Below are positions 1 through 8,716 of a DNA stretch of 17,872 bases, in pieces (position 1 is the stretch's first letter; the number at the start of each line of letters is the position of its first letter). The DNA is taken from NCBI GenBank assembly GCA_023253905.1, contig JALREG010000252.1, positions 1-17,872 of the forward strand, given 5' to 3'. This stretch comes from Burkholderiaceae bacterium (lineage in GTDB: Bacteria; Pseudomonadota; Gammaproteobacteria; Burkholderiales; Burkholderiaceae). The notes beneath the pieces are model-generated. The model saw only the letters and a list, made by a program, of their open reading frames with translations, had not been told where the DNA came from and searched no databases. A program made the position numbers and the translations under genes.

Positions 1-182
1 GCGCGCTGTTCGATTTCCAATCGCTCAAACCTTCGGGTCCGCCCGACCCCGAGGGGGATATCGGCTTCGATGTCGATCCGGTGTTTGAGTCGCATGCGGC
101 GCCCGCTCCGCAGGCGGCGCCGGTCACTTTTCTTGAGCGCACACGGCCCGCGGCACCCGCCGATGCCGAACAGGCCGGCTGA
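1..182 (+). CDS. C-terminal fragment of an unidentified protein
   Basis: An open frame enters from the left edge (first full codon at base 3) and stops at TGA 180-182, nine bases before ubiB. The visible tail of about 59 residues is rich in Pro, Ala and acidic residues (for example LFDFQSLKPSGPPDPEGDIG near its start) and looks disordered, so it gives no family signal. Its close spacing to ubiB and shared strand suggest cotranscription. In many betaproteobacteria genes for ubiquinone accessory factors such as UbiJ precede ubiB, but nothing visible here confirms that identity. Assignment as coding rests on the frame staying open to a stop just before the next gene. Confidence 0.5.
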   Translation, partial: ALFDFQSLKPSGPPDPEGDIGFDVDPVFESHAAPAPQAAPVTFLERTRPAAPADAEQAG

Positions 183-191
183 GTCGCGCCA

Positions 192-1769
192 ATGGGCACG
201 TTGCGACTGATCCGTATCCTCTTTGTCGCCTGGCGCTTCGGACTCGATGAAATCGCCGCGCAGGGGGCAGCGGTCACGCTCGGGTCGCGCTGGCTGCTGG
301 CGTTTGCGCGACTGCTTCGGCTTGGCCGGCAGCTCGGTGCGCCGCGTGGCGAGCGACTGCGCCGCACCCTCGAAAGCCTGGGGCCCATCTTCGTCAAATT
401 CGGCCAGGTGCTCTCGACGCGGCGCGACCTCATGCCTACCGATATCGCAGATGAGCTTGCACGCCTGCAGGACCGCGTGCCGCCTTTTCCGGGCGAGCTC
501 GCCGTGCGCGAAATCGAGGCTGGCCTGGGTAAGCCCATTGATGAGCTCTTTGACGATTTCGACCGCGTGCCGGTCGCCTCGGCTTCCATCGCGCAGGTTC
601 ATTTCGCGCGACTGAAAGACGGCCGCGCCGTCGCGGTCAAGGTGCTACGGCCCGACATGCGGCCGGTGATCGAGCGCGATCTCGCGCTCCTTCGTACCAT
701 CGGCCAGCTGCTGGTGAAAATCTCGGCCGATGCGAGGCGGCTACGTCCGCTGGAGGTAATCGACGAGTTCGACAACTATCTGCATGACGAACTCGATCTC
801 ATCCGAGAGGCCGCCAACGCTGCCCAGCTGCGGCGTAATTTCGCCGATTCCAGGCTGCTCAGGATCCCCGAGGTGCATTGGGACTGGTGCACCTCAAGCG
901 TATTCACCATGGACCGGATGCACGGCATTCCGATTGGGCAGATCGATCGGATGCGCGAGAGCGGTATCGATCTGAAGAAGCTCTCGCGCGATGGTGTCGA
1001 GATCTTTTTCACCCAGGTGTTCCGCCACGGCTTCTTTCACGCCGATATGCATCCCGGCAACATCCTGGTAGGCGATTCGGGAGACGACTTCAACCGTTAC
1101 ATCGCACTTGATTTCGGTATCGTCGGCACGCTCTCCGAATTCGATAAAAACTATCTCGCACAAAATTTTCTCGCCTTCTTCCGGCGCGACTACCGTCGGG
1201 TGGCCGAGCTCCATGTCGAGTCGGGCTGGGTGCCGGCGCAAACCCGCGTCGAAGAGCTAGAAGGCGCGGTGCGCGCCTGCTGCGAGCCCTTCTTTGACCG
1301 GCCGCTACGCGAAATATCGCTGGGGCTGGTGCTGATGCGCCTGTTTCAGGCATCGCGCCGATTCAATGTCGCCATTCAGCCACAGCTCGTGCTGCTTCAG
1401 AAAACGCTGCTCAATATCGAAGGTCTGGGTCGCCAGCTCGATCCCGACCTCGATCTGTGGGTGACCGCCAAGCCGATTCTCGAGCGCTGGATGAATGAGC
1501 AGATTGGCTGGGCGGGGTTCGTTGCCCGGCTTCGCTCCGAAGCTCCACAATGGGCCAACACCCTGCCGCAGCTGCCCCGCCTGGTCCACGCGGCGCTCGC
1601 GGCGCAGGTTGACCGCGGTCGGATCGATGCGCTTGCCAGCGCGAGGGTCGATTCGTTGATGCGTGAACAGCGGCGAATGCGACGCTGGGTTGCGCTTCTG
1701 TGCGTGCTGGTGATTGCGATGGCACTTACCCAGCTGCTACCGGCGATCGCGCTGCTTATCGGCCGCTGA
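192..1769 (+). CDS. ubiB: Ubiquinone biosynthesis protein UbiB (atypical kinase/ATPase)
   Basis: UbiB is a membrane-anchored ABC1/ADCK-type atypical kinase needed for ubiquinone production, thought to act as an ATPase supporting the Coq/Ubi assembly rather than as a classical protein kinase. The 525-residue length is normal for the family. Visible landmarks in order: the family-specific KFGQ motif (69-72), the alanine-rich loop ASIAQVH (131-137) replacing a glycine loop, the lysine of AVAVK (about 150), the catalytic-loop equivalent HADMHPGN (283-290), the metal-binding DFG (307-309), and two hydrophobic C-terminal segments (about 500-523) that anchor it in the inner membrane. No strong Shine-Dalgarno sequence precedes the ATG, which follows the upstream stop by nine bases, so translational coupling is plausible. 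No key residue is missing. The identification is firm. Confidence 0.96.
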   Translation: MGTLRLIRILFVAWRFGLDEIAAQGAAVTLGSRWLLAFARLLRLGRQLGAPRGERLRRTLESLGPIFVKFGQVLSTRRDLMPTDIADELARLQDRVPPFPGELAVREIEAGLGKPIDELFDDFDRVPVASASIAQVHFARLKDGRAVAVKVLRPDMRPVIERDLALLRTIGQLLVKISADARRLRPLEVIDEFDNYLHDELDLIREAANAAQLRRNFADSRLLRIPEVHWDWCTSSVFTMDRMHGIPIGQIDRMRESGIDLKKLSRDGVEIFFTQVFRHGFFHADMHPGNILVGDSGDDFNRYIALDFGIVGTLSEFDKNYLAQNFLAFFRRDYRRVAELHVESGWVPAQTRVEELEGAVRACCEPFFDRPLREISLGLVLMRLFQASRRFNVAIQPQLVLLQKTLLNIEGLGRQLDPDLDLWVTAKPILERWMNEQIGWAGFVARLRSEAPQWANTLPQLPRLVHAALAAQVDRGRIDALASARVDSLMREQRRMRRWVALLCVLVIAMALTQLLPAIALLIGR

Positions 1770-1879
1770 GTAGGAAGGGGGCCGCACCGTGGCCCGATGT
1801 TTGCGCGCCGTGCCGCGGTCCGAGGTTGCAGGACCCCGCGACTGCGCGGAGCCGTCGGCCGACACGCCGCGCACGCCCG

Positions 1880-2770
1880 TCAGGGCCGGGTTGCCCGACT
1901 GATCATGCGCAGCACATCGCGTTCGATGTCCCCCAGCTTGGCTCGCATGTGCTCGCGCTGGCTACGGCTCGCAGTATTGAGCATGGCCGCGGCGACACGA
2001 TCACCATTCTCGGCGTTGGCGGCGAGCCTGCGCGCCCGGTCGGGGTCCTCGCTCTGCCAGAAGCCTGCAAGGAGTGCGGCGCTCCAGGCCGTCGCCTGCT
2101 CACGCGACGGGCGCTCCGTGGCGATCCGCCGGGCAAGGTGCACCAGACGCTCGTTTCTCGCCTGACGCTCATCGAGCCACGCCGCTTCATCAGAGGGCTG
2201 TTCGGCGGCCAGGCGCCTGAGCTCGGCCCGCTGGGCGGCAGTGAGATCACCCAGCAACCACGCCATCCGCTCCTGCCAGCGCTCGATGCGCGCCTCGAGC
2301 CGTTCGTCGGCCGAACCACCGAGGGTCTTGCGACGGAGCTCCGCCGTGCTGTCAGCCAACCGGCGCTCGAGGCGATCGATCTGTGCCGGACGCAGGGTGA
2401 GCGCGAGGTCTGCGAGGTCAGGTGCGATCCGCTCGGCGGGCGCCTGCCACAGCGCAAACATCTGCGCCCGCCAGGCGCCTAGGTCGCTCGCGGTCAATGG
2501 CGCATCGAGCCGACTGACTGCAGTGTCGATCAGGCTTGCATAGCGCGGCATCTGGGTCTGGCGATGCCAGGCGTGAAGGCTATCGAGGCGCTCGCTTGCT
2601 AGCCCGCGCTGCGCCGAATCCAGGGACAGATGACGCTCGAGTTGCCACAGACCAAACCAGGGCAACATTTCATAACCCAGACGGGCAACGGTACATCCGG
2701 CAAGCAGCATGACTGCGATCAGCGCCACGCATACGCGCCCCACCCGCGTGCTAATCTTGTTTGGTTGCAC
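1880..2770 (-). CDS. DUF6279-family lipoprotein
   Basis: A predicted 296-residue lipoprotein of unknown function. The N-terminus has a basic segment, a hydrophobic core and the lipobox LLAGC with Cys26, so it should be lipidated and retained in the envelope. The mature part is helical and rich in Arg, Leu, Ala and Glu with no transmembrane segment; the opening after the lipobox ([19 protein letters not shown]) is typical of the DUF6279 lipoproteins found in proteobacteria. The start is GTG at 2770-2768, preceded by a weak G-rich Shine-Dalgarno; an in-frame GTG nine codons later would also keep the signal peptide. It is convergent with ubiB and divergent from glmU, only 20 bases from the chosen glmU ATG, so the two 5' ends share promoter space. 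The lipoprotein call is firm; the family name is from recognition of the overall pattern. Confidence 0.82.
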   Translation of the reverse strand: MQPNKISTRVGRVCVALIAVMLLAGCTVARLGYEMLPWFGLWQLERHLSLDSAQRGLASERLDSLHAWHRQTQMPRYASLIDTAVSRLDAPLTASDLGAWRAQMFALWQAPAERIAPDLADLALTLRPAQIDRLERRLADSTAELRRKTLGGSADERLEARIERWQERMAWLLGDLTAAQRAELRRLAAEQPSDEAAWLDERQARNERLVHLARRIATERPSREQATAWSAALLAGFWQSEDPDRARRLAANAENGDRVAAAMLNTASRSQREHMRAKLGDIERDVLRMISRATRP

Positions 2771-2790
2771 GTCCCCATTCTAAACGGCTC

Positions 2791-4149
2791 ATGAATATCG
2801 TTATCCTCGCTGCGGGCAAGGGCACGCGCATGCACTCGGACCTGCCCAAGGTGCTGCACACGCTCGCCGGCCGGCCGCTTCTCGCGCATGTGATCGAGCG
2901 CGCGCGCGCGCTCACTCCTTCGCGCATTGTGGTGATCTACGGGCATGGTGGCGACGCCGTGCCCCGCGCGCTCGCCGCAGACGATCTGACCTGGGCCCTG
3001 CAATCACCGCAGCGCGGCACCGGTCACGCCGTCATGCAGGCCCTTCCCCACCTGATCGACACGGTGCCCACGCTCATCCTTTATGGAGATGTGCCGCTCA
3101 CCAAACCGGCTACCCTCGCCCGCCTGGTCCAGCCTGCAACGGATGGCGCGCTAGCGGTTCTCACTGTCGAATTGGCCGATCCCACGGGCTACGGCCGCAT
3201 CGTCCGCGAGGGCAGCGCAGTTCGCCGAATCGTCGAGCACAAAGACGCCGACGAGGCGACGCGAGCCATCCATGAAGTCAACACCGGCATCCTCGCTGCG
3301 CCCACTCCGGCATTACGTCGATGGCTCGCCGGCCTCTCCGACAACAACGCCCAGCGCGAGTACTACCTCACCGATATTGTTGCTGCCGCGGTCGCCGAGG
3401 GCGTTTCCGTCACCGCCGCCCAACCCGATCATGAGTGGGAAACGCTGGGTGTCAACAGCCGCGCCCAGCTCGCCCAGCTCGAGCGCATTCATCAGCGTCG
3501 TCAGGCAGATGACCTGATGGAGTCGGGGGTTGCGCTCGCCGACCCCAATCGCATCGATATCCGCGGCTCGCTTGCCTGCGGGCGCGACGTGTTCATTGAT
3601 GTGGGCTGCGTGTTCGAAGGCAAGGTGGTGCTCGGCTCGGGCGTATCGATCGGTCCGAACTGCGTGCTGCGTGACACCGCGGTTGCCAACGGCGCACAGA
3701 TCCTCGCCTTCTCCCATCTCGACAGCGCGGTGGTTGGCACCGATGCACGGGTCGGTCCCTATGCAAGACTGCGGCCCGGCACCGAGCTGGGCGAAGGCAG
3801 TCATGTGGGCAACTTCGTCGAAATGAAGGCCACGCGACTCGGCCCTGGCTCCAAGGCCAATCATCTTGCCTATGTGGGAGATGCCGAGGTCGGCGCACGG
3901 GTCAACATTGGTGCGGGCACCATCACCTGCAACTATGACGGCGTCAACAAGCACCGAACCGTCATTGAAGATGACGCGTTCATTGGCAGCGACACGCAGC
4001 TGGTTGCGCCGGTTCGCGTCGGGCGGGGCGCCACGCTGGGCGCGGGCACCACCCTCACGCGCGACGCGCCCGCTGATCGCCTCACGGTTTCGCGCGCCCG
4101 CCAAACCACCATTGAAGGCTGGAAGCGACCAGCCCGCAACAAAGGCTAG
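2791..4149 (+). CDS. glmU: Bifunctional GlmU: GlcNAc-1-P uridyltransferase / GlcN-1-P acetyltransferase
   Basis: GlmU catalyses the last two steps of UDP-GlcNAc synthesis in the cytoplasm, feeding peptidoglycan and lipopolysaccharide. The N-terminal nucleotidyltransferase half starts with the signature LAAGKGTRM (6-14) and contains YGDVPL; the C-terminal half is a left-handed beta-helix of hexapeptide repeats with the conserved stretch [13 protein letters not shown] and the acetyltransferase histidine at about residue 358 in NHLAYVGD. I chose ATG 2791, giving 452 residues, because the protein then begins MNIVILAAG as homologues do; the frame remains open upstream to a TTG at 2761, which would add ten non-conserved residues. 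No Shine-Dalgarno precedes ATG 2791, so initiation may be leaderless (see findings). glmS follows after 11 bases, forming a pathway operon. Confidence 0.96.
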   Translation: MNIVILAAGKGTRMHSDLPKVLHTLAGRPLLAHVIERARALTPSRIVVIYGHGGDAVPRALAADDLTWALQSPQRGTGHAVMQALPHLIDTVPTLILYGDVPLTKPATLARLVQPATDGALAVLTVELADPTGYGRIVREGSAVRRIVEHKDADEATRAIHEVNTGILAAPTPALRRWLAGLSDNNAQREYYLTDIVAAAVAEGVSVTAAQPDHEWETLGVNSRAQLAQLERIHQRRQADDLMESGVALADPNRIDIRGSLACGRDVFIDVGCVFEGKVVLGSGVSIGPNCVLRDTAVANGAQILAFSHLDSAVVGTDARVGPYARLRPGTELGEGSHVGNFVEMKATRLGPGSKANHLAYVGDAEVGARVNIGAGTITCNYDGVNKHRTVIEDDAFIGSDTQLVAPVRVGRGATLGAGTTLTRDAPADRLTVSRARQTTIEGWKRPARNKG

Positions 4150-4160
4150 GGAGATTTCCG

Positions 4161-6014
4161 ATGTGCGGAATCGTTGGCGCCACCGCGCAACGCGATGTCG
4201 TGCCGATCCTGATCGAGGGCCTGCGAAAGCTCGAATACCGTGGCTACGATTCGGCGGGAATCGCGCTCAATCATGGCGATATTCAACGCGTTCGGGCGGT
4301 CGGGCGAGTGGCCGACCTTGAGGCGCGAACCACAGAGGAGAAGGTTCAGGCGCCCACCGGCATTGCCCACACGCGCTGGGCCACGCACGGGGGCGTGAAC
4401 GAGGCCAATGCCCATCCGCATGCCTCGGCGAGCGAGACCGCATCCGTATCGGTGGTCCACAACGGCATCATCGAAAACCATGAGGCGCTACGCGCCCGAC
4501 TCGCCGCAGCGGGCTACCGCTTTGAATCCGAAACCGACACCGAGGTGATCGCCCATCTGCTGCACAGTCTGGTCGCACAGGGGCTCGGACTCTTCGAAGC
4601 GGTGCAGCGCGCGGTACGAGAGCTCCACGGCGCTTACGCCATTGCAGCCATCAGCCGTGCCGAGCCCGGCACGGTCGTGGGTTCGCGCTGCGGGGCGCCG
4701 CTTCTCCTGGGTGTCGGCAACGAGGGGCGAGGCGACCGTGAAAATTTCCTCGCCTCCGACACCTCGGCACTTCTTCAGGTCACCCGCCATGTTGCTTACC
4801 TGGAAGAGGGTGATGTGGCCGAAATCCGCAGCAACGGTTATCGGATCGTCAGTGCGAGCGGCACGCAGGTGAATCGGCCGGTCATTCTCAGCCAGCTGTC
4901 GGCCGATGCGATCGAACTCGGTCACTACGCGCACTACATGCAGAAAGAAATTTTTGAGCAGCCGGGCGCGATCGCCAACACGCTTGAAATGCTGCTTGGT
5001 GCATCGTCGATCGACCCCGGGCTCTTTGGTGCCGACGCGCGACCGGTGCTCTCGCGCGCCAAACAGCTGCTGATTCTCGCCTGCGGCACCAGCTATCACG
5101 CAGGTTGCGTTGCGCGCTACTGGCTGGAATCCATCGCTGGCATTCCCACTACCGTGGAGATCGCAAGCGAGTACCGGTATCGCGATTCGGTGGCACAGGA
5201 CGACACGCTGGTTGTCACCATCTCGCAATCAGGCGAAACCGCCGACACGCTCGCTGCGCTCGCGCATGCTGGCACGCAAGGGCTTACCGACACCCTTACC
5301 ATCTGCAATGTGCCGGAGTCGGCGCTGATCCGGGCCTCGAAGCTCAGGTTCCTCACGCGCGCCGGGCCCGAGATCGGCGTGGCCTCAACCAAAGCGTTCA
5401 CCACACAGTTGGCCGCCCTCTTCGTGCTCACGCTGGTGCTTGCCAAGCTCCGCGGCCGGCTTTCAGCCGAGCGCGAGCGCGAGCTGATTGTGCAGCTTCG
5501 CCACCTGCCGGCGGCGATGAATCATGTGCTCGAGTGCGAGCCAGCGGTTCGTGTCTGGGCGGCGCGCTTTGCCACGCGCCAGCATGCGCTCTTCCTGGGG
5601 CGCGGTGTGCACTTTCCAATCGCACTCGAAGGGGCGCTGAAACTCAAGGAAATCACCTACATCCACGCTGAAGCCTACGCTGCGGGCGAACTCAAACACG
5701 GCCCTCTCGCGCTGGTTGATGAGCAGATGCCGGTGGTAGCCATCGCGCCCAACGACGCGCTCATCGAAAAGCTCAAGTCGAATCTGCAGGAGGTGCGCGC
5801 ACGGGGCGGCGAGCTCTTTGTGTTCGCCGACCGCGACACGCGGATCAGTGCCGGTGACGGCGTGCATGTCATCAATCTGGTCGACCATGCGGGTGCGCTC
5901 TCCCCCATTCTTCATGTGGTCCCGCTTCAGCTCCTTGCCTATCACGCCGCGCTCGCGCGCGGTACCGACGTGGACAAACCGCGCAATCTGGCGAAGAGCG
6001 TCACGGTTGAGTGA
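4161..6014 (+). CDS. glmS: Glutamine-fructose-6-phosphate aminotransferase GlmS
   Basis: GlmS makes glucosamine-6-phosphate from fructose-6-phosphate and glutamine, the entry step to UDP-GlcNAc. The 617 residues show the full layout: an N-terminal class II glutaminase domain beginning MCGIVG, whose Cys2 becomes the nucleophile after Met removal, with the early motif [13 protein letters not shown]; then two SIS sugar-isomerase domains, the first with [10 protein letters not shown] (about 306) and the second with [19 protein letters not shown]; and the canonical C-terminus [15 protein letters not shown] whose lysine (612) is expected to form the fructose Schiff base. GGGAG at 4150-4154 is the ribosome binding site. 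The gene is intact. A 34-base part of its 3' coding region (5895-5928) is duplicated at 7744-7777, marking the neighbourhood as an insertion site. Confidence 0.97.
   Translation: MCGIVGATAQRDVVPILIEGLRKLEYRGYDSAGIALNHGDIQRVRAVGRVADLEARTTEEKVQAPTGIAHTRWATHGGVNEANAHPHASASETASVSVVHNGIIENHEALRARLAAAGYRFESETDTEVIAHLLHSLVAQGLGLFEAVQRAVRELHGAYAIAAISRAEPGTVVGSRCGAPLLLGVGNEGRGDRENFLASDTSALLQVTRHVAYLEEGDVAEIRSNGYRIVSASGTQVNRPVILSQLSADAIELGHYAHYMQKEIFEQPGAIANTLEMLLGASSIDPGLFGADARPVLSRAKQLLILACGTSYHAGCVARYWLESIAGIPTTVEIASEYRYRDSVAQDDTLVVTISQSGETADTLAALAHAGTQGLTDTLTICNVPESALIRASKLRFLTRAGPEIGVASTKAFTTQLAALFVLTLVLAKLRGRLSAERERELIVQLRHLPAAMNHVLECEPAVRVWAARFATRQHALFLGRGVHFPIALEGALKLKEITYIHAEAYAAGELKHGPLALVDEQMPVVAIAPNDALIEKLKSNLQEVRARGGELFVFADRDTRISAGDGVHVINLVDHAGALSPILHVVPLQLLAYHAALARGTDVDKPRNLAKSVTVE
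5895..5928 (+). repeat. Direct repeat, copy 1 (inside glmS 3' coding region)
   Basis: Thirty-four bases that encode [11 protein letters not shown] of GlmS. They recur in the same orientation at 7744-7777 with a single difference (C at 5903, A at 7752). A 33/34 match at 1.85 kb distance in non-paralogous context cannot reasonably be chance. The copy here is part of an intact gene, so it is the original. Confidence 0.9.
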
Positions 6015-6112
6015 CCGCATTCGGGAAAGTACTCGCACCTGGCGGCGCTGCAAGAGTTTCAGGTTCTATGCGAACAGCGTAGCGGTGCGATGGACCTGCT
6101 TGCGACTGGCCA

Positions 6113-6568
6113 TCAGGCCCGATTCATCATGAAAACAATCCCCGGGTCGATCTCACCAACGCCCTTTTCGGCCACCAGCTGCGCGAGCCTGCCTGCGATA
6201 TCAGCGTGATTGACCGCGTCCTCGAGCAGAGCATCGAACTGCTCAACAGTCAGACCAGGTCCAGGCAGTTGGCTGACAAAGAATGGCTGATTCGCGTCGG
6301 TCAGGGCGAACCGCCAATCGCCGTTCTCGACCATGCCCTGATGCAACCGGATCATCACCGTGAGAACGTCGCGATGCTCGAACAGAGCCTCAATATCAGC
6401 CGATCGAAAACAGACCGAGACGCCCAGCATCTGGCCATCTCCAACCGGTGCAGCGCGTACCAAGTACTGCGCCGTCTCAAGTTCAAGTTCGCCCGGGGTG
6501 TCGTCTGGAAAATTGCTGGCACGGTCACTTAGCCCGCGTACCAAATCTGAAAACCACCGCTCCGCCAT
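6113..6568 (-). CDS. Small acidic protein resembling CesT-type type III secretion chaperones
   Basis: A 151-residue acidic, cysteine-poor protein with no signal peptide or membrane segment. Size, acidity and pattern resemble class I type III secretion chaperones of the CesT/Tir-chaperone family, which bind one effector near its N-terminus in the cytoplasm and keep it secretion-competent: a central beta-rich part (around GVSVCFRSADIEALF and RFALTDANQPFFVSQLPGPG) followed by a helical dimerisation-like region (LTVEQFDALLEDAVNHADIA). The match is by overall pattern only and no motif is diagnostic. The start ATG at 6568 has a good GAGGA six bases upstream, and that ribosome site overlaps the stop codon of the upstream partner gene, with nine bases between the two genes. 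This tight coupling supports a paired function. It could instead be an immunity or other accessory protein. Confidence 0.5.
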   Translation of the reverse strand: MAERWFSDLVRGLSDRASNFPDDTPGELELETAQYLVRAAPVGDGQMLGVSVCFRSADIEALFEHRDVLTVMIRLHQGMVENGDWRFALTDANQPFFVSQLPGPGLTVEQFDALLEDAVNHADIAGRLAQLVAEKGVGEIDPGIVFMMNRA

Positions 6569-6577
6569 CTGGATTCC

Positions 6578-7660
6578 TCAAGTTATCTGCTTCATCTCAT
6601 AGGAGCGGGTTGGCTCGATAGCGACCTGTGAGATATCAAATTGGCTCTCGTCTGTTTTGAGCGCCTCGACAGGCAGTTTGAATTTCTCGGTCATCGTTGC
6701 CATCAGTTGAAGGTTTTCCTGAATCAGCGACACTGGTAATGAGTGGCTACGATCGAAAACCAGCTGCCCGTCTTCGAATTTCAACTTCTGAACCGTCGGA
6801 GCGTCGCTGTTGCCCTCAGGAAGGAAGGTGTCAGGCTGGTAGCCCACACTCATCGCGTGGCGAAGCACTTTTTCGTTCAGCGTCAGCTCGAAATTCTGAT
6901 TAATGTTACGGATAACATTGCGGAACATGTTCTTAAACTCGGGCGCGTCGCGGCGAACGCCCGATCCCTGTTCAAAGAAAGCAATGTACTTCTCGGATTC
7001 GTCTTTGAAGTATTGGTCCGGGTCAGCGGCGCTACCGCTTCCGCGCTCGACCGTTAGCTGTCCGTTGTCCAAGGTTGCATGGTAGCGCTGGATATCGGCA
7101 ACACATGACGCGGGAAAAAGCCCGGGCGGCTCGGACCCGGCTGGTGCACCCGGCTTGCCAGGAAATGCCCCTCCCGAATCCCAAATCACCTTGATGTCGG
7201 CTGCGAGCGCTGCTCCGCTCTCGGGCGGAATCTGCAACACCTCGGGGTGATTGAGCGCTGCCGCCCCCTGACCAAAGGCGATCTCCACTTTATTCAGCGC
7301 CTCCCGCACGCTCGCTTTGTCGAGCTCGTAGACATCCCCCTGCGCCGTGCTCACCCGGACGGCAGCTACAAATTGGTCTGCCGCCCTTGCGCCATACTGT
7401 CGCGCGACCGCCTGTTTGAGTACCTTCGCAGTTAGCTCATGGCGTTCGCCCCGCGCAAACATGCCCTTGGTGCCCAGTTCGAGCTGCCGGTTGTGGTTGC
7501 CGTACTTCACCCGAAGCGTCCCTGTGCCGGCGCCAGCGAAAATGTAGTTGCGCAGTGCCTGATAGTCAGGCGCGTTGGCGTGGTCCGTCGGCTGCCGCCT
7601 GACCGATTCGACGGTGGCGGCATAGTTACCCTGTCCGTGCAAACCGATCTTTATGCCCAT
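6578..7660 (-). CDS. Unrecognised soluble protein, candidate type III secreted effector
   Basis: I do not recognise this 360-residue protein. It has no signal peptide, no transmembrane segment and one cysteine (about 186). It appears to have two parts separated by a Gly/Pro-rich linker (about 164-181, containing GKPGAPAGSEPPG): an N-terminal half with GTGTLRVKYGNHNRQLELG and a helical stretch, and a C-terminal half in which a short pattern, D-G-Q-L followed by a basic residue (about 198-206 and 296-304), occurs twice. The frame is open to 7780, but ATG 7660 is chosen because GGGGGAG lies seven bases upstream. It is followed within nine bases by the chaperone-like gene. Base composition is lower in GC than glmS (31 of 60 bases at 6901-6960 against 43 of 60 at 4381-4440), suggesting transfer. 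Effector identity is inferred from the partner gene, not from sequence similarity. Confidence 0.55.
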   Translation of the reverse strand: MGIKIGLHGQGNYAATVESVRRQPTDHANAPDYQALRNYIFAGAGTGTLRVKYGNHNRQLELGTKGMFARGERHELTAKVLKQAVARQYGARAADQFVAAVRVSTAQGDVYELDKASVREALNKVEIAFGQGAAALNHPEVLQIPPESGAALAADIKVIWDSGGAFPGKPGAPAGSEPPGLFPASCVADIQRYHATLDNGQLTVERGSGSAADPDQYFKDESEKYIAFFEQGSGVRRDAPEFKNMFRNVIRNINQNFELTLNEKVLRHAMSVGYQPDTFLPEGNSDAPTVQKLKFEDGQLVFDRSHSLPVSLIQENLQLMATMTEKFKLPVEALKTDESQFDISQVAIEPTRSYEMKQIT

Positions 7661-7739
7661 GCCCCAACTCCCCCGCCTAGTGGTGTCGGTTTTTACTTTA
7701 TCGGTTAAAACGCCCGAACGAAAGCGCTCGCGGGGGGCG

Positions 7740-7751
7740 GAGAGCGCTCTC
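7740..7751. repeat. Perfect 12-base palindrome at the edge of the second direct repeat
   Basis: GAGAGCGCTCTC is its own reverse complement. Its right half begins the 34-base glmS-derived repeat, so the palindrome straddles the presumed insertion junction. It is upstream of the candidate effector gene and could be a regulator site or a recombination by-product; nothing decides between them. Confidence 0.5.
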
Positions 7752-7777
7752 ACCCATTCTTCATGTGGTCCCGCTTC
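7744..7777 (+). repeat. Direct repeat, copy 2 (isolated glmS fragment)
   Basis: A displaced 34-base fragment of glmS (33/34 identical to 5895-5928). The sequence on either side has no further resemblance to glmS: the left side is the leader of the candidate effector gene and the right side does not continue with the glmS tail. It therefore looks like a scar left by insertion or illegitimate recombination. On the minus strand it supplies the stop codon of the short frame 7761-7892. Confidence 0.9.
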
Positions 7778-7892
7778 CACCTTTGAGAAGCTTCACAGGT
7801 CGGCCGAGTACCACTTCTAGTTTCGGGTTTTCATTAAGGCCCAGACGTTTTCCTTGGTCCACGCTGATCCTACCTGTCAAGCCCTCATACAC
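7761..7892 (-). pseudogene. Short foreign-looking reading frame ending in the glmS-derived repeat
   Basis: Between the hydratase stop and the repeat, one minus-strand frame reads like real protein, about 43 residues from a GTG at 7892, with a core GRISVDQGKRLGLNENPKL and a following KLEVVLGRPVKLLKGG. Codons such as AGG, CTA, GGA and TTG make it unlike its GC-rich neighbours. Its last residues and TGA (7763-7761) fall inside the duplicated glmS fragment, so the natural C-terminus may have been cut off. I do not recognise the product. It could be a truncated remnant, an intact small gene, or chance; the frame continues upstream into the hydratase as an out-of-frame shadow. Confidence 0.3.
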
Positions 7893-7909
7893 GCTCAATC
7901 CCGGGCTCG

Positions 7910-8716
7910 TCAGGCCTGAAGTACCACCGGGGGAAATCCGTCTAGCCGATATTCGATGCTGTCGCCGGCGCGCGGGAACTTCGATGTGATCATGCTGCCG
8001 AGGATCGCGATCTCGCCAGCGCGTAACGGATCTCCCATTCCAGCAGCCTGATTGGCGAGCCACGCGAGCGCATGAAGCGGGCCCTGCATCAGATCCGCGC
8101 TTTGCCCCTTGCCCACGCTCACTCCGTTGATGAATGCCTCACCGGCAAGTTCATTGATCGAGAGGCAAGACCAGTCCTCGCGAAGCGTGCCCACTATCGC
8201 ACCCTGGTTCCACGCGTTATCGGCGATCAGGGTAAGCCCCTGCCCGGCAAGGTGCGCGTAATCGGCGTGCCGGTCATCGGCGAGCTCAAGCGCAGGGCCA
8301 AGCGCGGCGACGGCCTTCGCGACTGTAGAAGCATCATAGGACGCTCCGAGATCCACAAGATCTCGATCGATCCGAACCGCGATTTCGAATTCGATGATCA
8401 GGCGGCCATAGTTGGACGGGTCCACCCCGGCAGGAGAGCTCACCACCTGATTGCGGTGAAGCCGGCCCGAAATCGGTGCGGGCAACCCGGTCATCGTCTG
8501 CATTGCGACCGAGGACAACGCGATCTTTCGTCCGACAGACGGTCCACACGCCGTCCCTTTTTGATGCACATAATGCGCCTGGATGGCGTAAGCCTCGGCG
8601 ACTGAGCGCGGCACCAACTTTGGGGGAAGTGGCGCGAAATCAGCGCGGCGCGTGTAGGCATCAATGAGCCAGCGCGCAGCACTACGCTGGTTGGCGACAC
8701 GGTTCGATGAATTCAA
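7910..8716 (-). CDS. 2-keto-4-pentenoate hydratase / 4-oxalocrotonate decarboxylase family protein
   Basis: A 268-residue member of the MhpD-type hydratase family (fumarylacetoacetate hydrolase fold), which hydrate or decarboxylate 2-keto acids in aromatic meta-cleavage routes using a divalent metal. Visible features: an N-terminal helical part, GRKIALSS, the metal-site pair of glutamates in the segment LIIEFEIAVRID (about 107-118), a further glutamate in GPALELADDRHADY (about 140-153), and a C-terminal beta-strand part with GEIAILGSMI and FPRAGDSIEYRLDG. The start is uncertain: TTG 8716 is preceded by GCGAGG at six bases and is preferred; an in-frame TTG at 8722 abuts the same GAGG. No other aromatic-degradation genes are near, so its substrate is open. 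It is divergent from the HTH regulator at 8948, which may control it. Confidence 0.85.
   Translation of the reverse strand: MNSSNRVANQRSAARWLIDAYTRRADFAPLPPKLVPRSVAEAYAIQAHYVHQKGTACGPSVGRKIALSSVAMQTMTGLPAPISGRLHRNQVVSSPAGVDPSNYGRLIIEFEIAVRIDRDLVDLGASYDASTVAKAVAALGPALELADDRHADYAHLAGQGLTLIADNAWNQGAIVGTLREDWSCLSINELAGEAFINGVSVGKGQSADLMQGPLHALAWLANQAAGMGDPLRAGEIAILGSMITSKFPRAGDSIEYRLDGFPPVVLQA

Noticed and set aside
1805..1860. Inverted repeats between ubiB and the lipoprotein gene as a bidirectional terminator
   Set aside because: GC-rich partial stems are present but no T-run on either strand; such stems are expected by chance at this GC content.
1700..2482. Long plus-strand open frame antisense to the lipoprotein gene
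   Set aside because: GC-rich shadow frame with Arg/Pro-heavy composition; the opposite strand has a lipobox and family pattern.
4488..5228. 246-codon minus-strand frame inside glmS
   Set aside because: Antisense to an unmistakable GlmS coding sequence; composition is that of a shadow.
6015..6112. Tn7 end or transposase remnant right behind glmS
   Set aside because: No repeated 22-base binding-site pattern or transposase-like frame; the only insertion evidence is the 34-base repeat.
7681..7740. hrpII-type box (TTCG-N16-TTCG) upstream of the candidate effector
   Set aside because: Two TTCG occur side by side on the minus strand but not at the required spacing; no PIP box seen either.
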